A DNA stretch of 58,384 bases. It comes from Gammaproteobacteria bacterium (GTDB lineage Bacteria > Pseudomonadota > Gammaproteobacteria > Legionellales > Legionellaceae). The first letter of the stretch is position 1. Every line of letters begins with the position of its first letter. The notes under the pieces are model-generated. The model ran no database searches, was not told the origin of the DNA, and worked only from the letters and a program-made list of their open reading frames with translations. The DNA lies in assembly GCA_026399205.1 (NCBI GenBank), contig JAPLRL010000084.1, forward strand, positions 1-58,384, written 5' to 3'. Positions 1 to 9,559 of the stretch are shown piece by piece. The position numbers and the translations under genes were made by a program.

Positions 1-2
1 AG

Positions 3-83
3 GGATGGTCGCGGAAAAAGAAGAATGACCTTGTTAATGCATTCAATCCTGAATGGAAAGACTTATACCAGTCGATATGCTGA
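3..83 (+). CDS. GIY-YIG nuclease family protein, 3' fragment
   Basis: Only the last 26 codons and the TGA stop are inside the window, in the frame starting at base 3. The residues read GWSRKKKNDLV...NPEWKDLYQ. The pattern of a basic KGW-R-KK stretch followed about ten residues later by NPEW-DL is the usual C-terminus of small GIY-YIG endonuclease-like proteins (YhbQ/UPF0213 type). The catalytic GIY and YIG motifs would lie upstream, outside the window, so activity cannot be judged. A palindromic repeat fragment begins shortly after the stop. Confidence 0.75.
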   Translation, partial: GWSRKKKNDLVNAFNPEWKDLYQSIC

Positions 84-92
84 AGACTGTGC

Positions 93-141
93 CACTGACA
101 GGAGATCCCTCGCTGCGCTCGGGATGACGTGGGGAGTTACT
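93..141. repeat. partial copy of the GTCATCCC palindromic repeat
   Basis: The right half of the palindrome is present (GGAGATCCCTCGCTGCGCTC then GGGATGACGT) without its left half. It is followed by GGGGAGTTAC, the reverse complement of the GTAACTCCCC that flanks the copy at 51609. The copy therefore carries the same outer boundary as that element but is truncated. Confidence 0.75.
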
Positions 142-249
142 GAATTTATTATAATATAAATTATTGGCTTAACAGAGATGGTTTAGCTTTGTCGGTAGAC
201 CTAAGAGAAGTGGCGTAATAGCTTCATTTTGTTGGAAAATAAAGTGAAA

Positions 250-696
250 TTACTCCCTCTTTTGCTCATCTATTACCTCAACAAAGCGCAGCATATAACC
301 GTCTGGATCTAAAATAATAAATTGCTGATGATGCAACTCAACCTCTCCTGCAAGGTAGCATTTCTCTTCCAGAGGCAAAAATATTGTAGCGCTACCTTCG
401 CATACTTTTTTGTAAAGTGTGGCAACATCGTTCGTTTTTATTTGTAAATGAATACCTCGACCCAACGGCTTTTCTAAAGGCGCGGTAATCCATGTTCTGC
501 TGCCACTTACTGAGGGATGCTTTATTTCATCAAGCATTATCCTAGCGCCTTGATATTCAAGCATCGCAAAACCCTCCTCTTCACGCTGGTACAACATTTT
601 AAATTCTAAAATGTCCATGTAAAAAGCCAAGCTCACTTTGAGGTTTATGCAGTAAAGCTCTGGGGTCATTGGTAATACTGAAGAGTGATTAATCAT
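250..696 (-). CDS. VOC (glyoxalase/bleomycin resistance) superfamily protein
   Basis: This 148-residue protein has the length and layout of one vicinal-oxygen-chelate module. It opens with PELYCINLKVSLAFYMDILEF, the usual first beta-alpha unit. It ends with the paired strand GEVELHHQQFIILDPDGYMLRFVE, where DPDGY-LRF is the hallmark of glyoxalase-like folds. The acidic residue in RFVE and the His pair near GEVELHH are possible metal ligands. Proteins of this type range from glyoxalases to drug-binding resistance proteins, so the substrate cannot be told. The ATG at 696 has an AAGGAT ribosome site upstream. It is transcribed alone, divergently from the NIF3-like gene. Confidence 0.75.
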   Translation of the reverse strand: MINHSSVLPMTPELYCINLKVSLAFYMDILEFKMLYQREEEGFAMLEYQGARIMLDEIKHPSVSGSRTWITAPLEKPLGRGIHLQIKTNDVATLYKKVCEGSATIFLPLEEKCYLAGEVELHHQQFIILDPDGYMLRFVEVIDEQKRE

Positions 697-779
697 CGCG
701 ACCGTTCAGATCCTTTTGTAATGATTCAAAAAGGTGTTATACCATAATTCATTTTTTGCAGCCTAAAAAGGAGTAAGCC

Positions 780-1103
780 ATGTATATACTTTCTTATTTT
801 GTCCCTGAAACACATTTGGAGGTCACAAAAAAGGCTATTTTTGCAGTAGGTGCCGGAAGTATGGGGCATTATTCTCATTGTGCATGGCAAACCTTAGGAG
901 AAGGTCAATTTATGTCTTTACCTGGCAGCAATGCATTTATTGGAGAGGTCGGCAAGTTAGAAAGAATCTCTGAATATAAAGTGGAAATGATGTGTACCAA
1001 AGAGCAAATTAAAGATGCGGTGGCTGCACTAAAAGAAGCTCATCCTTATGAAACCCCATCTTATCAAGTCTTCCGACTTGAAACGATTTATACCCAACGT
1101 TAA
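780..1103 (+). CDS. NIF3-like (NGG1p-interacting factor 3) small protein
   Basis: This 107-residue protein corresponds to the short stand-alone NIF3/YqfO inserted-domain proteins. It begins YILSYFVPETHLE-TKKAIFAVGAG, has the conserved G-YSHCAWQT-GEGQF segment and ends near AHPYETPSYQV, where HPYE-PAY is the family signature. The fold is CutA-like and probably oligomeric; its function is unknown. AAGGAG lies 8 bases before the ATG. The last codons and the TAA stop (about 1088-1103) lie inside the left arm of a long inverted repeat, so the C-terminal residues YTQR are supplied by the repeat rather than by the original gene. Confidence 0.8.
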   Translation: MYILSYFVPETHLEVTKKAIFAVGAGSMGHYSHCAWQTLGEGQFMSLPGSNAFIGEVGKLERISEYKVEMMCTKEQIKDAVAALKEAHPYETPSYQVFRLETIYTQR

Positions 1104-1253
1104 TGAGTTTTCGGATTTTATGCTATCGCTTTTTCCGTCCATGGCTTCCAAAAAGATTTTCAATAGAACAAACTATTACGCATCTTTTTGGAAGCCATGG
1201 ACAAAAAAATCGAGTCGCATAAAAAACCGAAAATTCATTAACGTTGGGTATAA
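1088..1253. repeat. long hairpin repeat (MITE-like), about 166 bp
   Basis: Two arms of roughly 70 bases face each other. The left arm starts TTATACCCAACGTTAATGAG and the right arm ends CATTAACGTTGGGTATAA. The inner parts, TCCATGGCTTCCAAAAAGAT and ATCTTTTTGGAAGCCATGGA, are perfectly complementary. A central spacer of about 25-35 bases separates the arms. A partial relative of the left end is at 31123-31162, so this is a dispersed element. The open frames over it are a by-product of the palindrome. Confidence 0.8.
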
Positions 1254-1351
1254 CCCATTATTCGGGTCAGACAATTGTGCAGGGATGCGCCTTTGATGTT
1301 AATTTTGAAAAACTCGGGTATAGTTTAGATTCATTCAACATAAGGACGTGT

Positions 1352-1540
1352 ATGAAAAACTTTAAAATCATGATAGTTGTCGCGTTAGCCGGTTTTCTTC
1401 TTAATGCCTGTAGCGAAGGTCCTGCTGAAAAAACAGGTAAGGAAATCGATAACGCCGTTACCGAAGCGCAAGATAATTTGCAAAACAAAGGCCCTATGCA
1501 AAAGGCTGGCGAAAAAGCTGATGAAGCGACTGGGCATTAA
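1352..1540 (+). CDS. small lipoprotein
   Basis: The 62-residue product starts MKNFKIMIVVALAGFLLNAC, a signal peptide with a lipobox (LLNAC) and Cys20 as the lipidation site. Serine at +2 after the Cys favours outer-membrane sorting under the usual Lol rule. The mature part is short, charged and helical (EKTGKEIDNAVTEAQDNL...KAGEKADEATGH), resembling entericidin-like or YtxH-like repeats. The ATG at 1352 follows an AAGGAC ribosome site. A longer in-frame start at 1244 would place the signal peptide internally and is rejected. Confidence 0.75.
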   Translation: MKNFKIMIVVALAGFLLNACSEGPAEKTGKEIDNAVTEAQDNLQNKGPMQKAGEKADEATGH

Positions 1541-1551
1541 TCAAGTCCGTC

Positions 1552-2043
1552 ATGGATAAAGAGATCTATGCACTGCAAGATCTTACAGCACCCGACGGTG
1601 TGTGCTTCGGCTGTGGTTCGCAGAACTCGAACGGTCTGCGGATTAAAAGCTATTGGAGTGCTGATCATAAGCACGTCATGATGACGCACACACCTGACCC
1701 ACATTATGTTGGTTGGCCGTCGCTTGTCTATGGCGGTCTTATCAGCTGTCTCATTGACTGCCATTCTAACTGGGCAGCTATGGCAAACCACTACCGCGCT
1801 GAAGGCCGTGAGGCTGGTACGTTACCACGTATCGATTGCGTGACTGGCTCGCTAGGCGTGAAATATATTAAGCCAACCCCGATGGGTGTGGCGCTGACAC
1901 TTAAAGCATGGGTCGAGGGCGAAGTCGCGCGCAAGACCCGTGTGTTGTGCGAAGTCTATGCCGGCGACACATTGACGGCGCTGGGAGACTCTTACTTTGT
2001 TCGAGTAAACGTAGGGCACTTGGCACAAACGGTACATAAATAG
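1552..2043 (+). CDS. PaaI-family hotdog thioesterase
   Basis: This 163-residue protein has the single hotdog fold expected of PaaI/YbgC-type acyl-CoA thioesterases. It shows CFGCGSQNSNGL near the N-terminus and the central GWPSLVYGGLISCLID-H helix that normally carries the catalytic region. It also has a late KYIKPTPMG strand. The FGCG...NGLRI opening is common in thioesterases next to uncharacterised aromatic or lipid genes. Base composition is visibly GC-richer than in the neighbours (many GGC/GCG/CGC codons), suggesting acquisition by transfer. No clear ribosome site precedes the ATG. The substrate is unknown. Confidence 0.75.
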   Translation: MDKEIYALQDLTAPDGVCFGCGSQNSNGLRIKSYWSADHKHVMMTHTPDPHYVGWPSLVYGGLISCLIDCHSNWAAMANHYRAEGREAGTLPRIDCVTGSLGVKYIKPTPMGVALTLKAWVEGEVARKTRVLCEVYAGDTLTALGDSYFVRVNVGHLAQTVHK

Positions 2044-2094
2044 AGGCCTCATCTGTTATTTAAATGATATTGTCCCGAAGATAATTTATTTTCC

Positions 2095-2123
2095 TTGCTA
2101 ATTTTAAAGACCCCCTTTATAAT
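2095..2123 (+). promoter_or_regulatory. promoter of the initiator tRNA gene
   Basis: TTGCTA at 2095-2100 and TATAAT at 2118-2123 are separated by exactly 17 bases, and the tRNA 5' end is at 2137. It likely also drives the rimP-nusA-infB operon by read-through, as in the E. coli metY operon. Confidence 0.75.
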
Positions 2124-2136
2124 CTGCCACTGTTAT

Positions 2137-2213
<77 letters not shown>

Positions 2214-2224
2214 GTTTTTAGAAA

Positions 2225-2247
2225 GGCCCCATTTTTGGGGTTTTTTA
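2225..2247 (+). terminator. intrinsic terminator after tRNA-fMet
   Basis: GGCCCC-ATTTTT-GGGG is followed by a run of six T. It sits between the tRNA and rimP and probably acts as a partial terminator that separates tRNA from mRNA synthesis. Confidence 0.7.
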
Positions 2248-2266
2248 TTTTATATGTAGATAAAAA

Positions 2267-2716
2267 ATGATGATTGAAACAAAATTGACAGCATTGATTG
2301 AACCTCTGGTGACGGAGCTAGGTTATGAGCTTTGGGGAATAACCTATCGTCTTCAAGGGCAAGAAGGGTTGTTGTGTTTGTATGTCGATAAACCTGGCGG
2401 TGTATTGATTGTGGACTGTGAGCGAGTGAGTCGACAAGTGGGTGCATTGTTGGATGTGGAAGCACCAATTTCACGTCGTTATCGTTTAGAGGTGTCTTCG
2501 CCAGGCGTTCCACGTCCTTTGTTTCGTCCGGCGCAATACAGCCCTTATGTTGGGAAACAGGTTCATTTGAAGTTAGATCGGTTGTTGAATGGGACACGTA
2601 AAATAATTGGGAAGATTGAGGCCGTGACGGATGAATATGTGACGGTACAGGTGGAAGAATCCGTTTTGGTTATTCCCTTTTCTCAAGTCGTGAAGGCACA
2701 TTTGGTTGGTGAATGA
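2267..2716 (+). CDS. rimP: ribosome maturation factor RimP
   Basis: This 149-residue protein is the 30S assembly factor RimP. It shows the N-terminal domain segment LIEPLVTELGYELWGI, followed by LYVDKPGGVLIVDCERVSRQVGALLDVE. It then has the family signature YRLEVSSPGVPRPLF and a C-terminal SH3-like barrel (GKIEAVTDEYVTVQ). It is the first protein gene after tRNA-fMet and overlaps the start region of nusA, the standard order. Two tandem ATG codons (2267, 2270) make the exact start uncertain by one residue. Confidence 0.97.
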   Translation: MMIETKLTALIEPLVTELGYELWGITYRLQGQEGLLCLYVDKPGGVLIVDCERVSRQVGALLDVEAPISRRYRLEVSSPGVPRPLFRPAQYSPYVGKQVHLKLDRLLNGTRKIIGKIEAVTDEYVTVQVEESVLVIPFSQVVKAHLVGE

Positions 2717-2724
2717 GGCGAGCC

Positions 2725-4200
2725 ATGAGCAAAGAATTATTACTAGTTGCAGAAGCGTTATCAAATGAAAAAGGGGTCAGCAAAGAGATTGTGATTCAAG
2801 CCATTGAATCTTCAATTGAATCCGCAACCCGTAAGTTAATTGATGAAAACATGGGTGTGAGGGTTGAGTTAGATCCCCGTACTGGCGAATATGATACGTT
2901 TCGATATTGGGATGTCGTTCCAGACGAAGAAGTCACGATTCCTTCTTTGCAAGTGTCGCTAACCGATGCAACACTACGTTCTCCTGGGATACAAGTGGGA
3001 GATAAAATCGAAGAACCGATGCCATCAATTGAATTCGGACGCATTGCCGCACAATCTGCAAGACAAGTGATGTTTCATAAATTACGTGAAGCAGAGCGCG
3101 AGCTAGTGATTGAACAATTCAAGCATAAATTGGGTCAGTTGGTGTATGGCACCGTTAAAAAAGTCACACGCGACAACATCATTATCGATTTGGGTGGAAA
3201 GGCAGAAGCCTTTATGCCGCGGGCTGAAATATTACCGAATGAGATGTTTAGACCGAATGATCGTATTCGTGCTTACCTTTATGAACTGCGTGCACAGCCC
3301 AGAGGCCCACAGTTATTTGTAAGCCGTGTGCGTACAGAAATGTTGATTGAGTTATTTAGAATTGAAGTGCCAGAAATTGGCGAAAACGTGATTGAAGTCA
3401 AAGCAGCCGCACGTGATGCTGGCCATCGGGCAAAGATCGCTGTGAAAACGTTTGATGGGCGAATTGACCCTATTGGTGCTTGTGTGGGCATGCGCGGTGC
3501 GCGTGTTCAAGCCGTGTCTTCTGAGCTCAAAGGCGAGCGTGTTGATATTATTTTATGGGATGATAACCCTGCGCAGTTGGTGATTAATGCCATGGCACCT
3601 GCTGAAATTTCATCGATTGTTGTCGATGAAGAAAGTCACACCATGGATGTGGCCGTTGCGCCAGAACATCTTTCTCAGGCCATTGGTCGCAACGGACAAA
3701 ATGTTCGTTTGGCGAGCCAGCTAACGGGTTGGCAGTTGAATGTAATGACCGTAGAAGATCTCGCAACTAAAAACCAAGCAGAGTCGACAACCATGGCAAA
3801 TATGTTTGTGACCACCTTAGGGGTTGATGACGAACTGGCCGCGATATTGGTTGAGCATGGGTTTTCTTCTATTGAAGAAATTGCATACGTGCCAGAAGAA
3901 GAGTTGCTAGCCATTGAGGCATTTGATGAAGAAACAGTTCAAGTCTTGAGAAATCGTGCAAATGATGCCTTGCTGACCAAAGCGTTAACGATGAATCAAG
4001 CGGTGAGCGAAAGTGCAGAAGAGTTACGACAGTTAGAGGGAATGGATGAGCCACTTTTCCAAGCATTGAAAGCACTGGGTGTGGTGAGCGTAGAAGACTT
4101 GGCTGATCTTGCTGTATTTGACTTGTTAGACATAGAAGGCATGACTGAAAAACGAGCTGCGGAATTAATTCTTAAAGCACGTGAACCGTGGTTTAAATAA
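2725..4200 (+). CDS. nusA: transcription termination/antitermination protein NusA
   Basis: The product binds RNA polymerase and nascent RNA and modulates pausing, termination and antitermination. The order is N-terminal polymerase-binding domain (MSKELLLVAEALSNEKGV), S1 domain (LGQLVYGTVKKVTRDNIIIDLGGKAEAF), then KH1 and KH2 (DPIGACVGMRGARVQ and SQAIGRNGQNVRLAS). Two acidic C-terminal helix-hairpin-helix repeats follow (ALGVVSVEDLADL...MTEKRAAELI), as in enteric NusA. The start at 2725 aligns with the family N-terminus; an in-frame ATG at 2713 adds MRRA and overlaps rimP. The length of 491 residues is normal. Confidence 0.97.
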   Translation: MSKELLLVAEALSNEKGVSKEIVIQAIESSIESATRKLIDENMGVRVELDPRTGEYDTFRYWDVVPDEEVTIPSLQVSLTDATLRSPGIQVGDKIEEPMPSIEFGRIAAQSARQVMFHKLREAERELVIEQFKHKLGQLVYGTVKKVTRDNIIIDLGGKAEAFMPRAEILPNEMFRPNDRIRAYLYELRAQPRGPQLFVSRVRTEMLIELFRIEVPEIGENVIEVKAAARDAGHRAKIAVKTFDGRIDPIGACVGMRGARVQAVSSELKGERVDIILWDDNPAQLVINAMAPAEISSIVVDEESHTMDVAVAPEHLSQAIGRNGQNVRLASQLTGWQLNVMTVEDLATKNQAESTTMANMFVTTLGVDDELAAILVEHGFSSIEEIAYVPEEELLAIEAFDEETVQVLRNRANDALLTKALTMNQAVSESAEELRQLEGMDEPLFQALKALGVVSVEDLADLAVFDLLDIEGMTEKRAAELILKAREPWFK

Positions 4201-4221
4201 TGAAAAGATGAGGGAAACACG

Positions 4222-6771
4222 ATGGCGGAAGTGACGGTTAAACAATTAGCTGGCATGGTGGGGATTCCTGTTGAACGGTTACTCAGCCAGTTAAAAGAAG
4301 CAGGTTTGTCTTTTGAGACGCCAGATCAACTGCTGAGTGAAGAACAAAAACGGATTTTATTACGACATTTACAGACGAATACACCCACTGAGTCACCAAC
4401 CGCTGTCGGCGGCAACCTGACCCTCAAGAGAAAAAGTGTTTCTCGTGTTGTGGTGGGGATGGATGCTAATACTGCAAAGACCGTGAATGTCGAAGTGCGT
4501 AAAAAACGAGTCTTTGTGCGCCCGACTGCTGAGCCTGAAGTGTTGGTAGAGGAACCAGAACCTGTAGACGCGCCTGATATTGAATTAGAGCTGGGTCAAG
4601 AGACAGCTGTGGTTGTTGAAGAAACAACGACACCGCCCGTAAGTGACGATGCACCTGCTGTTGCTGGAGACTTGCCATTGGCGCATATCGGAACAGAGGC
4701 TGCTGAACCACTCATAGAAACGCCAGTAACCACTGAACAAGCCTCAAACAAACCAACAGAACCCGCATCTGCTCATGACAAAACTGCTCGAAAAAAGACA
4801 GCGACGAAGGGTGAAGAAGAGCCTGAGAGTGAAGAGTTCCGTAAGGTGAAGAAAAAACCCAAATACCAAACAACTGTTGTGACTGAAGAAGAAGAAGATG
4901 TCAGTGCATGGTCGAAACGCCCAAGACCTAAACGACGACGATCTACAGAAAAATCTGAGAAATATCGTGAGGCAGAAGAATCACTTACACATGGCTTTGC
5001 TAAGCCAACTGAACCCGTATTTTATGATGTGTATATTCCTGAAACCATCACGGTTGCTGAATTAGCCAAAAAAATGAATGTCAAAGCAGCGGAAGTGATC
5101 AAAGGGATGATGACTTTAGGTGCGATGGTCACGATTAATCAAGTGATTGATCAAGACACGGCGGCCATTGTGGTCGAAGAAATGGGGCACCGGGGTCATT
5201 TGATACAAGAAGATGCGCTTGAGCAAAAGTTGGGAACCAGTATAGACACCGGTGGAAGCATGATGCCGCGTGCACCTGTGGTGACCATCATGGGACACGT
5301 TGATCATGGAAAAACGTCTTTACTAGATTATATCAGGCGCACGAAGGTGGCGGCCGGTGAAGCAGGCGGTATTACGCAACATATTGGTGCTTATCATGTG
5401 AGCACCTCAAAAGGTGATGTCACCTTTTTAGATACCCCGGGCCACGCGGCGTTTACGGCGATGCGTGCGCGTGGTGCTAAAGTGACCGATATTGTGATTT
5501 TGATTGTTGCTGCTGATGATGGCGTTAAACCACAAACCATTGAAGCGGTACAACATGCGAAAGCTGCCAGCGTACCGATGATTGTTGCGGTGAATAAAAT
5601 GGATAAGCCTGATGCGGATCCTGAACGAGTCCTGAATGAATTATCAGCTCACGGCGTGATTTCAGAAGCATGGGGTGGAGATAGCATTTTTGTTAATATT
5701 TCTGCTAAAACAGGCTTAGGGATTGATGCGCTATTAGATGCCATTTTATTGCAAGCTGAAGTGTTAGAGTTAAAAGCCCCAGTTGATGGTTCTGCCAAAG
5801 GGGTCGTGATTGAGTCTCGTTTAGACAAAGGTCGCGGTCCGGTTGCGACCGTTTTGGTGTCCAGCGGAACGTTGTGTAAAGGCGATATGATTTTAGCCGG
5901 TCTGCAATATGGACGCATTCGTGCCTTAGTGAATGAACAAGGTGATTTAATTCAATCAGTTGGTCCTTCAATGCCAGTTGAGGTGTTGGGTTTATCGGCG
6001 GTTCCTCATGCAGGCGACGATGTTTTAGTGGTCTCAGATGAGCGCCGTGCACGAGAAGTTGCTTTATTTAGACAAGGCAAATTCCGTGATGTGAAATTGG
6101 CAAAACGTACGGTTTCTTCACTTGAAGGGATCATGGAAAACATGGCCAGTTCAGAGATGAAAGTGCTGAATGTTGTGTTAAAGGCAGATGTTCAAGGCTC
6201 GATTGAAGCCATTACAGAAGCATTGACTAAATTATCAACCGATGAAATTAAAGTGGTGATTATTGGGACCGGTGTGGGTGGTATCACCGAGACTGATGTG
6301 TATTTGGCAAATGCCTCAAACGCGTATTTGATTGGGTTTAATGTCAGAGCCGATGTGTCAGCTAAAAAATTAGCGGAACAAGAAGGGGTTTCATTCCATT
6401 ATTATGGCGTGATCTATGACATTGTTGACCATATTAGAGCCGCATTATCTGGTATGTTAAAGCCACAGTTTAAAGAACAAATGTTGGGTCTTGCTGAAGT
6501 CAGAGAAGTCTTCCGTTCACCTAAAATAGGCGCTATTGCAGGCTGTATGGTGACTGAAGGTATCGTGAAGCGCAATAACATGATTCGTGTGTTACGTGAC
6601 AACGTGGTGATCTATGAAGGGACGTTAGAATCTCTTCGCCGATTTAAAGAAGATGCTTCGGAAGTGCGTCAAGGTTCGGAGTGTGGTATCGGCGTTAAAA
6701 ATTACAATGATGTTAAAGTAGGCGACCTAATTGAAGTATTTGAAACCATTGAGGTGCAAAGAGAGCTATGA
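4222..6771 (+). CDS. infB: translation initiation factor IF-2
   Basis: This 849-residue GTPase brings fMet-tRNA to the ribosome. The N-terminal IF2N helix ([19 protein letters not shown]) is followed by a long charged linker rich in Glu, Pro and Lys. A second IF2N unit ([18 protein letters not shown]) and the G domain come next. The G domain carries [10 protein letters not shown] (P-loop), DTPGHAAF (G3) and NKMDK (G4). The C-terminal part contains the fMet-tRNA-binding C2 domain. GAGGGAAA precedes the ATG. It lies between nusA and rbfA as in most gammaproteobacteria, and its stop overlaps the rbfA start (ATGA). Confidence 0.97.
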   Translation: MAEVTVKQLAGMVGIPVERLLSQLKEAGLSFETPDQLLSEEQKRILLRHLQTNTPTESPTAVGGNLTLKRKSVSRVVVGMDANTAKTVNVEVRKKRVFVRPTAEPEVLVEEPEPVDAPDIELELGQETAVVVEETTTPPVSDDAPAVAGDLPLAHIGTEAAEPLIETPVTTEQASNKPTEPASAHDKTARKKTATKGEEEPESEEFRKVKKKPKYQTTVVTEEEEDVSAWSKRPRPKRRRSTEKSEKYREAEESLTHGFAKPTEPVFYDVYIPETITVAELAKKMNVKAAEVIKGMMTLGAMVTINQVIDQDTAAIVVEEMGHRGHLIQEDALEQKLGTSIDTGGSMMPRAPVVTIMGHVDHGKTSLLDYIRRTKVAAGEAGGITQHIGAYHVSTSKGDVTFLDTPGHAAFTAMRARGAKVTDIVILIVAADDGVKPQTIEAVQHAKAASVPMIVAVNKMDKPDADPERVLNELSAHGVISEAWGGDSIFVNISAKTGLGIDALLDAILLQAEVLELKAPVDGSAKGVVIESRLDKGRGPVATVLVSSGTLCKGDMILAGLQYGRIRALVNEQGDLIQSVGPSMPVEVLGLSAVPHAGDDVLVVSDERRAREVALFRQGKFRDVKLAKRTVSSLEGIMENMASSEMKVLNVVLKADVQGSIEAITEALTKLSTDEIKVVIIGTGVGGITETDVYLANASNAYLIGFNVRADVSAKKLAEQEGVSFHYYGVIYDIVDHIRAALSGMLKPQFKEQMLGLAEVREVFRSPKIGAIAGCMVTEGIVKRNNMIRVLRDNVVIYEGTLESLRRFKEDASEVRQGSECGIGVKNYNDVKVGDLIEVFETIEVQREL

Positions 6772-7148
6772 AGCGCACTTCTAATCGATTAGAGCGAGTG
6801 GCTGAACAAATTCAGCGTAAGCTCGCGCAGATTATTCAACAAGAAATTCGTGATCCACGATTGCCGGGACTTATCACCATTTCTGGGGTGGAGGTATCGA
6901 AAGATCTGAGTCACGCAAAAGTGTATTTTACCGCGTTATCAGCAACGACGATTCAGGTTGAAACGACGCAGGCTGAAACTATTTTAAATACGGCGGCGAG
7001 TTATTTACGTACCGCTTTGGCAAGAACATTAGAAGCGAGAATCATTCCTCAGCTGCACTTTATGTATGATCACTCGCTTGAGCATGGTCGTCACTTGAGT
7101 CAATTGATGAAAGATGTGCAAATTAAAGATGCAGACGACGCTGAATAG
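6768..7148 (+). CDS. rbfA: 30S ribosome-binding factor A
   Basis: This 126-residue KH-like protein helps mature the 3' and 5' ends of 16S rRNA and supports growth in the cold. Recognisable segments are [40 protein letters not shown] and the C-terminal [12 protein letters not shown]. The ATG overlaps the infB stop by four bases and its 3' end overlaps truB, so translational coupling is likely. Confidence 0.96.
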   Translation: MKRTSNRLERVAEQIQRKLAQIIQQEIRDPRLPGLITISGVEVSKDLSHAKVYFTALSATTIQVETTQAETILNTAASYLRTALARTLEARIIPQLHFMYDHSLEHGRHLSQLMKDVQIKDADDAE

Positions 7149-8061
7149 CTCACCTTCCACGATTTCACCTGGTGGAATCATTCTTCTCGATAAGCCCACG
7201 GGGTATTCTTCAAATTTTGTGTTGCAGTCTGTTCGCCGCTTATTTGGTAAAATTAAAGCCGGACATACGGGCTGTCTCGATCCCTTGGCGACTGGGATGC
7301 TACCGATTTGTCTCGGGGAAGCTACAAAATTTAGTCAATTTATATTAGATAAAGATAAAACGTATCTCGTGACGGGGCAACTAGGCGTGACAATGACGAC
7401 TGGAGATGCCGATGGTGAGGTTTTGTGTGAGGTGAATGCTACGCATTGTACCGAGGCACAGTTGTTAAGCATATTGCCGCGCTTTTTAGGCGAGACGTTA
7501 CAGATTCCACCGATGTATTCCGCGTTGAAACACCAAGGACAACCACTCTATAAATTGGCTAGAAAAGGTCAGGTCATTCCACGCGCACCAAGGCGTGTGG
7601 TGATTGATGAGGTGACCTTACAATACTTTCGAGACTGTCAGTTTCAGATCCTTGTACGCTGCAGTAAAGGAACGTATATGCGCACCTTGGTAGAAGACAT
7701 TGGCGAGGCCTTGGGGGTGGGGTCGCATGTGATTGAATTACGACGACTCTCCACAGCTGGCTTTGAGCGTGATGTCATGTACACCCTAGATGAGTTGAAT
7801 GCCTTTTCTGACGTGCAACGTCATGCGGTGATGTTGCCATTGATGCGCACAGTTGATGGACTGCCGGTGTTAACGCTAACGGAGGAGCAGCAACGCGCCT
7901 TGTCTTATGGGCAGACGGCTTCCTTGGATGCTGATCTTGCACCAGAAGGGTGTGTCACGCTGCTGGGTGCGAACGGTGATTTTTTTGGGGTCGGTGAGGT
8001 GGTGATGGGGACATTGAAAGTGAAGCGATTATTAGCTCACCAAATGACGGAGAAAACATGA
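7129..8061 (+). CDS. truB: tRNA pseudouridine(55) synthase TruB
   Basis: The enzyme converts U55 of the tRNA T-loop to pseudouridine. It shows [14 protein letters not shown], then the catalytic motif region [19 protein letters not shown], in which the Asp of LDPLA is the nucleophile. [18 protein letters not shown] and [15 protein letters not shown] are also conserved. The C-terminal PUA-like part is short. The start is uncertain: ATG 7129 or the in-frame ATG 7114, both inside rbfA. No strong ribosome site separates them, and coupling to rbfA is probable. Confidence 0.95.
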   Translation: MQTTLNSSPSTISPGGIILLDKPTGYSSNFVLQSVRRLFGKIKAGHTGCLDPLATGMLPICLGEATKFSQFILDKDKTYLVTGQLGVTMTTGDADGEVLCEVNATHCTEAQLLSILPRFLGETLQIPPMYSALKHQGQPLYKLARKGQVIPRAPRRVVIDEVTLQYFRDCQFQILVRCSKGTYMRTLVEDIGEALGVGSHVIELRRLSTAGFERDVMYTLDELNAFSDVQRHAVMLPLMRTVDGLPVLTLTEEQQRALSYGQTASLDADLAPEGCVTLLGANGDFFGVGEVVMGTLKVKRLLAHQMTEKT

Positions 8062-9464
8062 ATCAAAAAACCAGAATAGAAACAGACAGCATGGGCGAAA
8101 TTGCAGTGCCTGCCGAAAAATATTGGGGCGCACAGACCCAGCGCTCATTGCTCCATTTTTCGATTGGAACGGACTTGATCCCCATTGAGGTTATTCACGC
8201 CTTCGGGATCGTTAAAAAAGCCTCAGCCATGACCAATCTGGCCTTGGGCAAATTAAGCGACGAAAAAGCGCAATTGATGATTCGTGCAGCTGATGAGGTC
8301 ATTGCAGGGGCATTAGATGAGCACTTTCCTTTGCGTGTATGGCAAACAGGAAGTGGTACACAATCGAATATGAATGTGAATGAGGTCATTTCTAATCGTG
8401 CAATTGCATATGTAGATGGGGTTTTGGGGAGTAAAAAACCCATTCATCCGAATGATGATGTCAATATGTCGCAGTCTTCAAACGATACGTTTCCAACCGC
8501 CATGCATATTGCCAGTGTGGTGGCTGTGAATCAAAAACTATTACCTGCCATTCGACGCTTGCGTGAGGGGTTGGCCGTGAAAGCCAAGGCATTTGCAGGG
8601 GTGGTTAAAATAGGTCGAACTCATTTACAAGACGCCGTGCCTTTACGTTTGGGACAAGAATTTTCTGGTTATGTAGCACAATTAGATGCGTCTATCGCGC
8701 GCATTGAAGCGCAACTCGATGAGTTATATCCCCTAGCATTAGGTGGAAGCGCGGTGGGTACGGGGTTGAATACGCACCCCAAATTTGCACAACAAGTTGC
8801 AGAGTGCATTGCAACACTCACAGGATTTCCTTTTACGTCTGCGGTGAATAAATTTGCCGCAATGGCCTCACATGAGCCCATCATTGCGATGCACGGGGCT
8901 TTGAAAACGTTGGCCTGCGCACTGATGAAAATAGCCAATGATTTACGCTGGTTGGCGTCAGGTCCTCGCTGTGGTCTAGGTGAATTAACACTTCCTGAAA
9001 ATGAGCCTGGGTCATCGATTATGCCGGGTAAAGTGAATCCAACTCAGTGCGAAGCCATGACGATGATTTGCACACAAGTGATGGGTAATGATGTGGCGGT
9101 AACGGTCGCCGGGAGCCAGGGTAACTTTGAGCTTAATGTGTTTAAACCCGTGATGATCTATAATTTACTCCACTCTTTGAATCTGCTTGCAGATGCTTCA
9201 ACTGATTTTCAAACCTATTGTGTAGAAGGCATTGGTGTTAATCAAGCGATGGTGAAGCAACATTTAGAGCAATCATTGATGTTAGTGACTGCATTGAATC
9301 AACATATTGGGTATGATAAAGCAGCCAAGATTGCTAAAAAAGCATTGCACGAAGGTTTGACGCTGAAACAAGCCGCAGTACAGTTGGCTTATTTGACGGC
9401 TGAAGAATTTGATGAATGGGTGCGACCAGAAGACATGGTCGGAGACATGCCACCTTTAGATTAA
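8058..9464 (+). CDS. fumC: fumarate hydratase, class II
   Basis: This 468-residue oxygen-stable fumarase interconverts fumarate and malate in the TCA cycle. It contains [18 protein letters not shown], the [21 protein letters not shown] substrate region, a [10 protein letters not shown] segment and the superfamily signature [17 protein letters not shown] with its catalytic serine. The ATG overlaps the truB stop and has GGAG upstream, so it is cotranscribed with the translation operon. In E. coli the following genes would be rpsO and pnp, so the linkage to fumC is a local rearrangement. Confidence 0.97.
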   Translation: MNQKTRIETDSMGEIAVPAEKYWGAQTQRSLLHFSIGTDLIPIEVIHAFGIVKKASAMTNLALGKLSDEKAQLMIRAADEVIAGALDEHFPLRVWQTGSGTQSNMNVNEVISNRAIAYVDGVLGSKKPIHPNDDVNMSQSSNDTFPTAMHIASVVAVNQKLLPAIRRLREGLAVKAKAFAGVVKIGRTHLQDAVPLRLGQEFSGYVAQLDASIARIEAQLDELYPLALGGSAVGTGLNTHPKFAQQVAECIATLTGFPFTSAVNKFAAMASHEPIIAMHGALKTLACALMKIANDLRWLASGPRCGLGELTLPENEPGSSIMPGKVNPTQCEAMTMICTQVMGNDVAVTVAGSQGNFELNVFKPVMIYNLLHSLNLLADASTDFQTYCVEGIGVNQAMVKQHLEQSLMLVTALNQHIGYDKAAKIAKKALHEGLTLKQAAVQLAYLTAEEFDEWVRPEDMVGDMPPLD

Positions 9465-9470
9465 GGGCCC

Positions 9471-9537
9471 GTCATCCCGAGCGAAGCGAGGGATCTCTAC
9501 CAGGTAGCAGGAGATCCCTCACTGCGTTCGGGATGAC
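9471..9537. repeat. GTCATCCC palindromic repeat, full copy
   Basis: Two ~29-base inverted arms (GTCATCCCGAGCGAAGCGAG... and its near complement) are separated by a short CCAGGTAGCA-type loop. It lies directly after fumC and may act as a 3' hairpin. It is the most diverged of the full copies, with point changes in both arms. Confidence 0.85.
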
Positions 9538-9559
9538 GTCGTGTTTTTTGGGGATGATG

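Noticed and set aside
1048-1296. 82-codon open frame overlapping the NIF3-like gene
   Set aside because: It lies mostly within the long hairpin repeat and has no ribosome site or family features.
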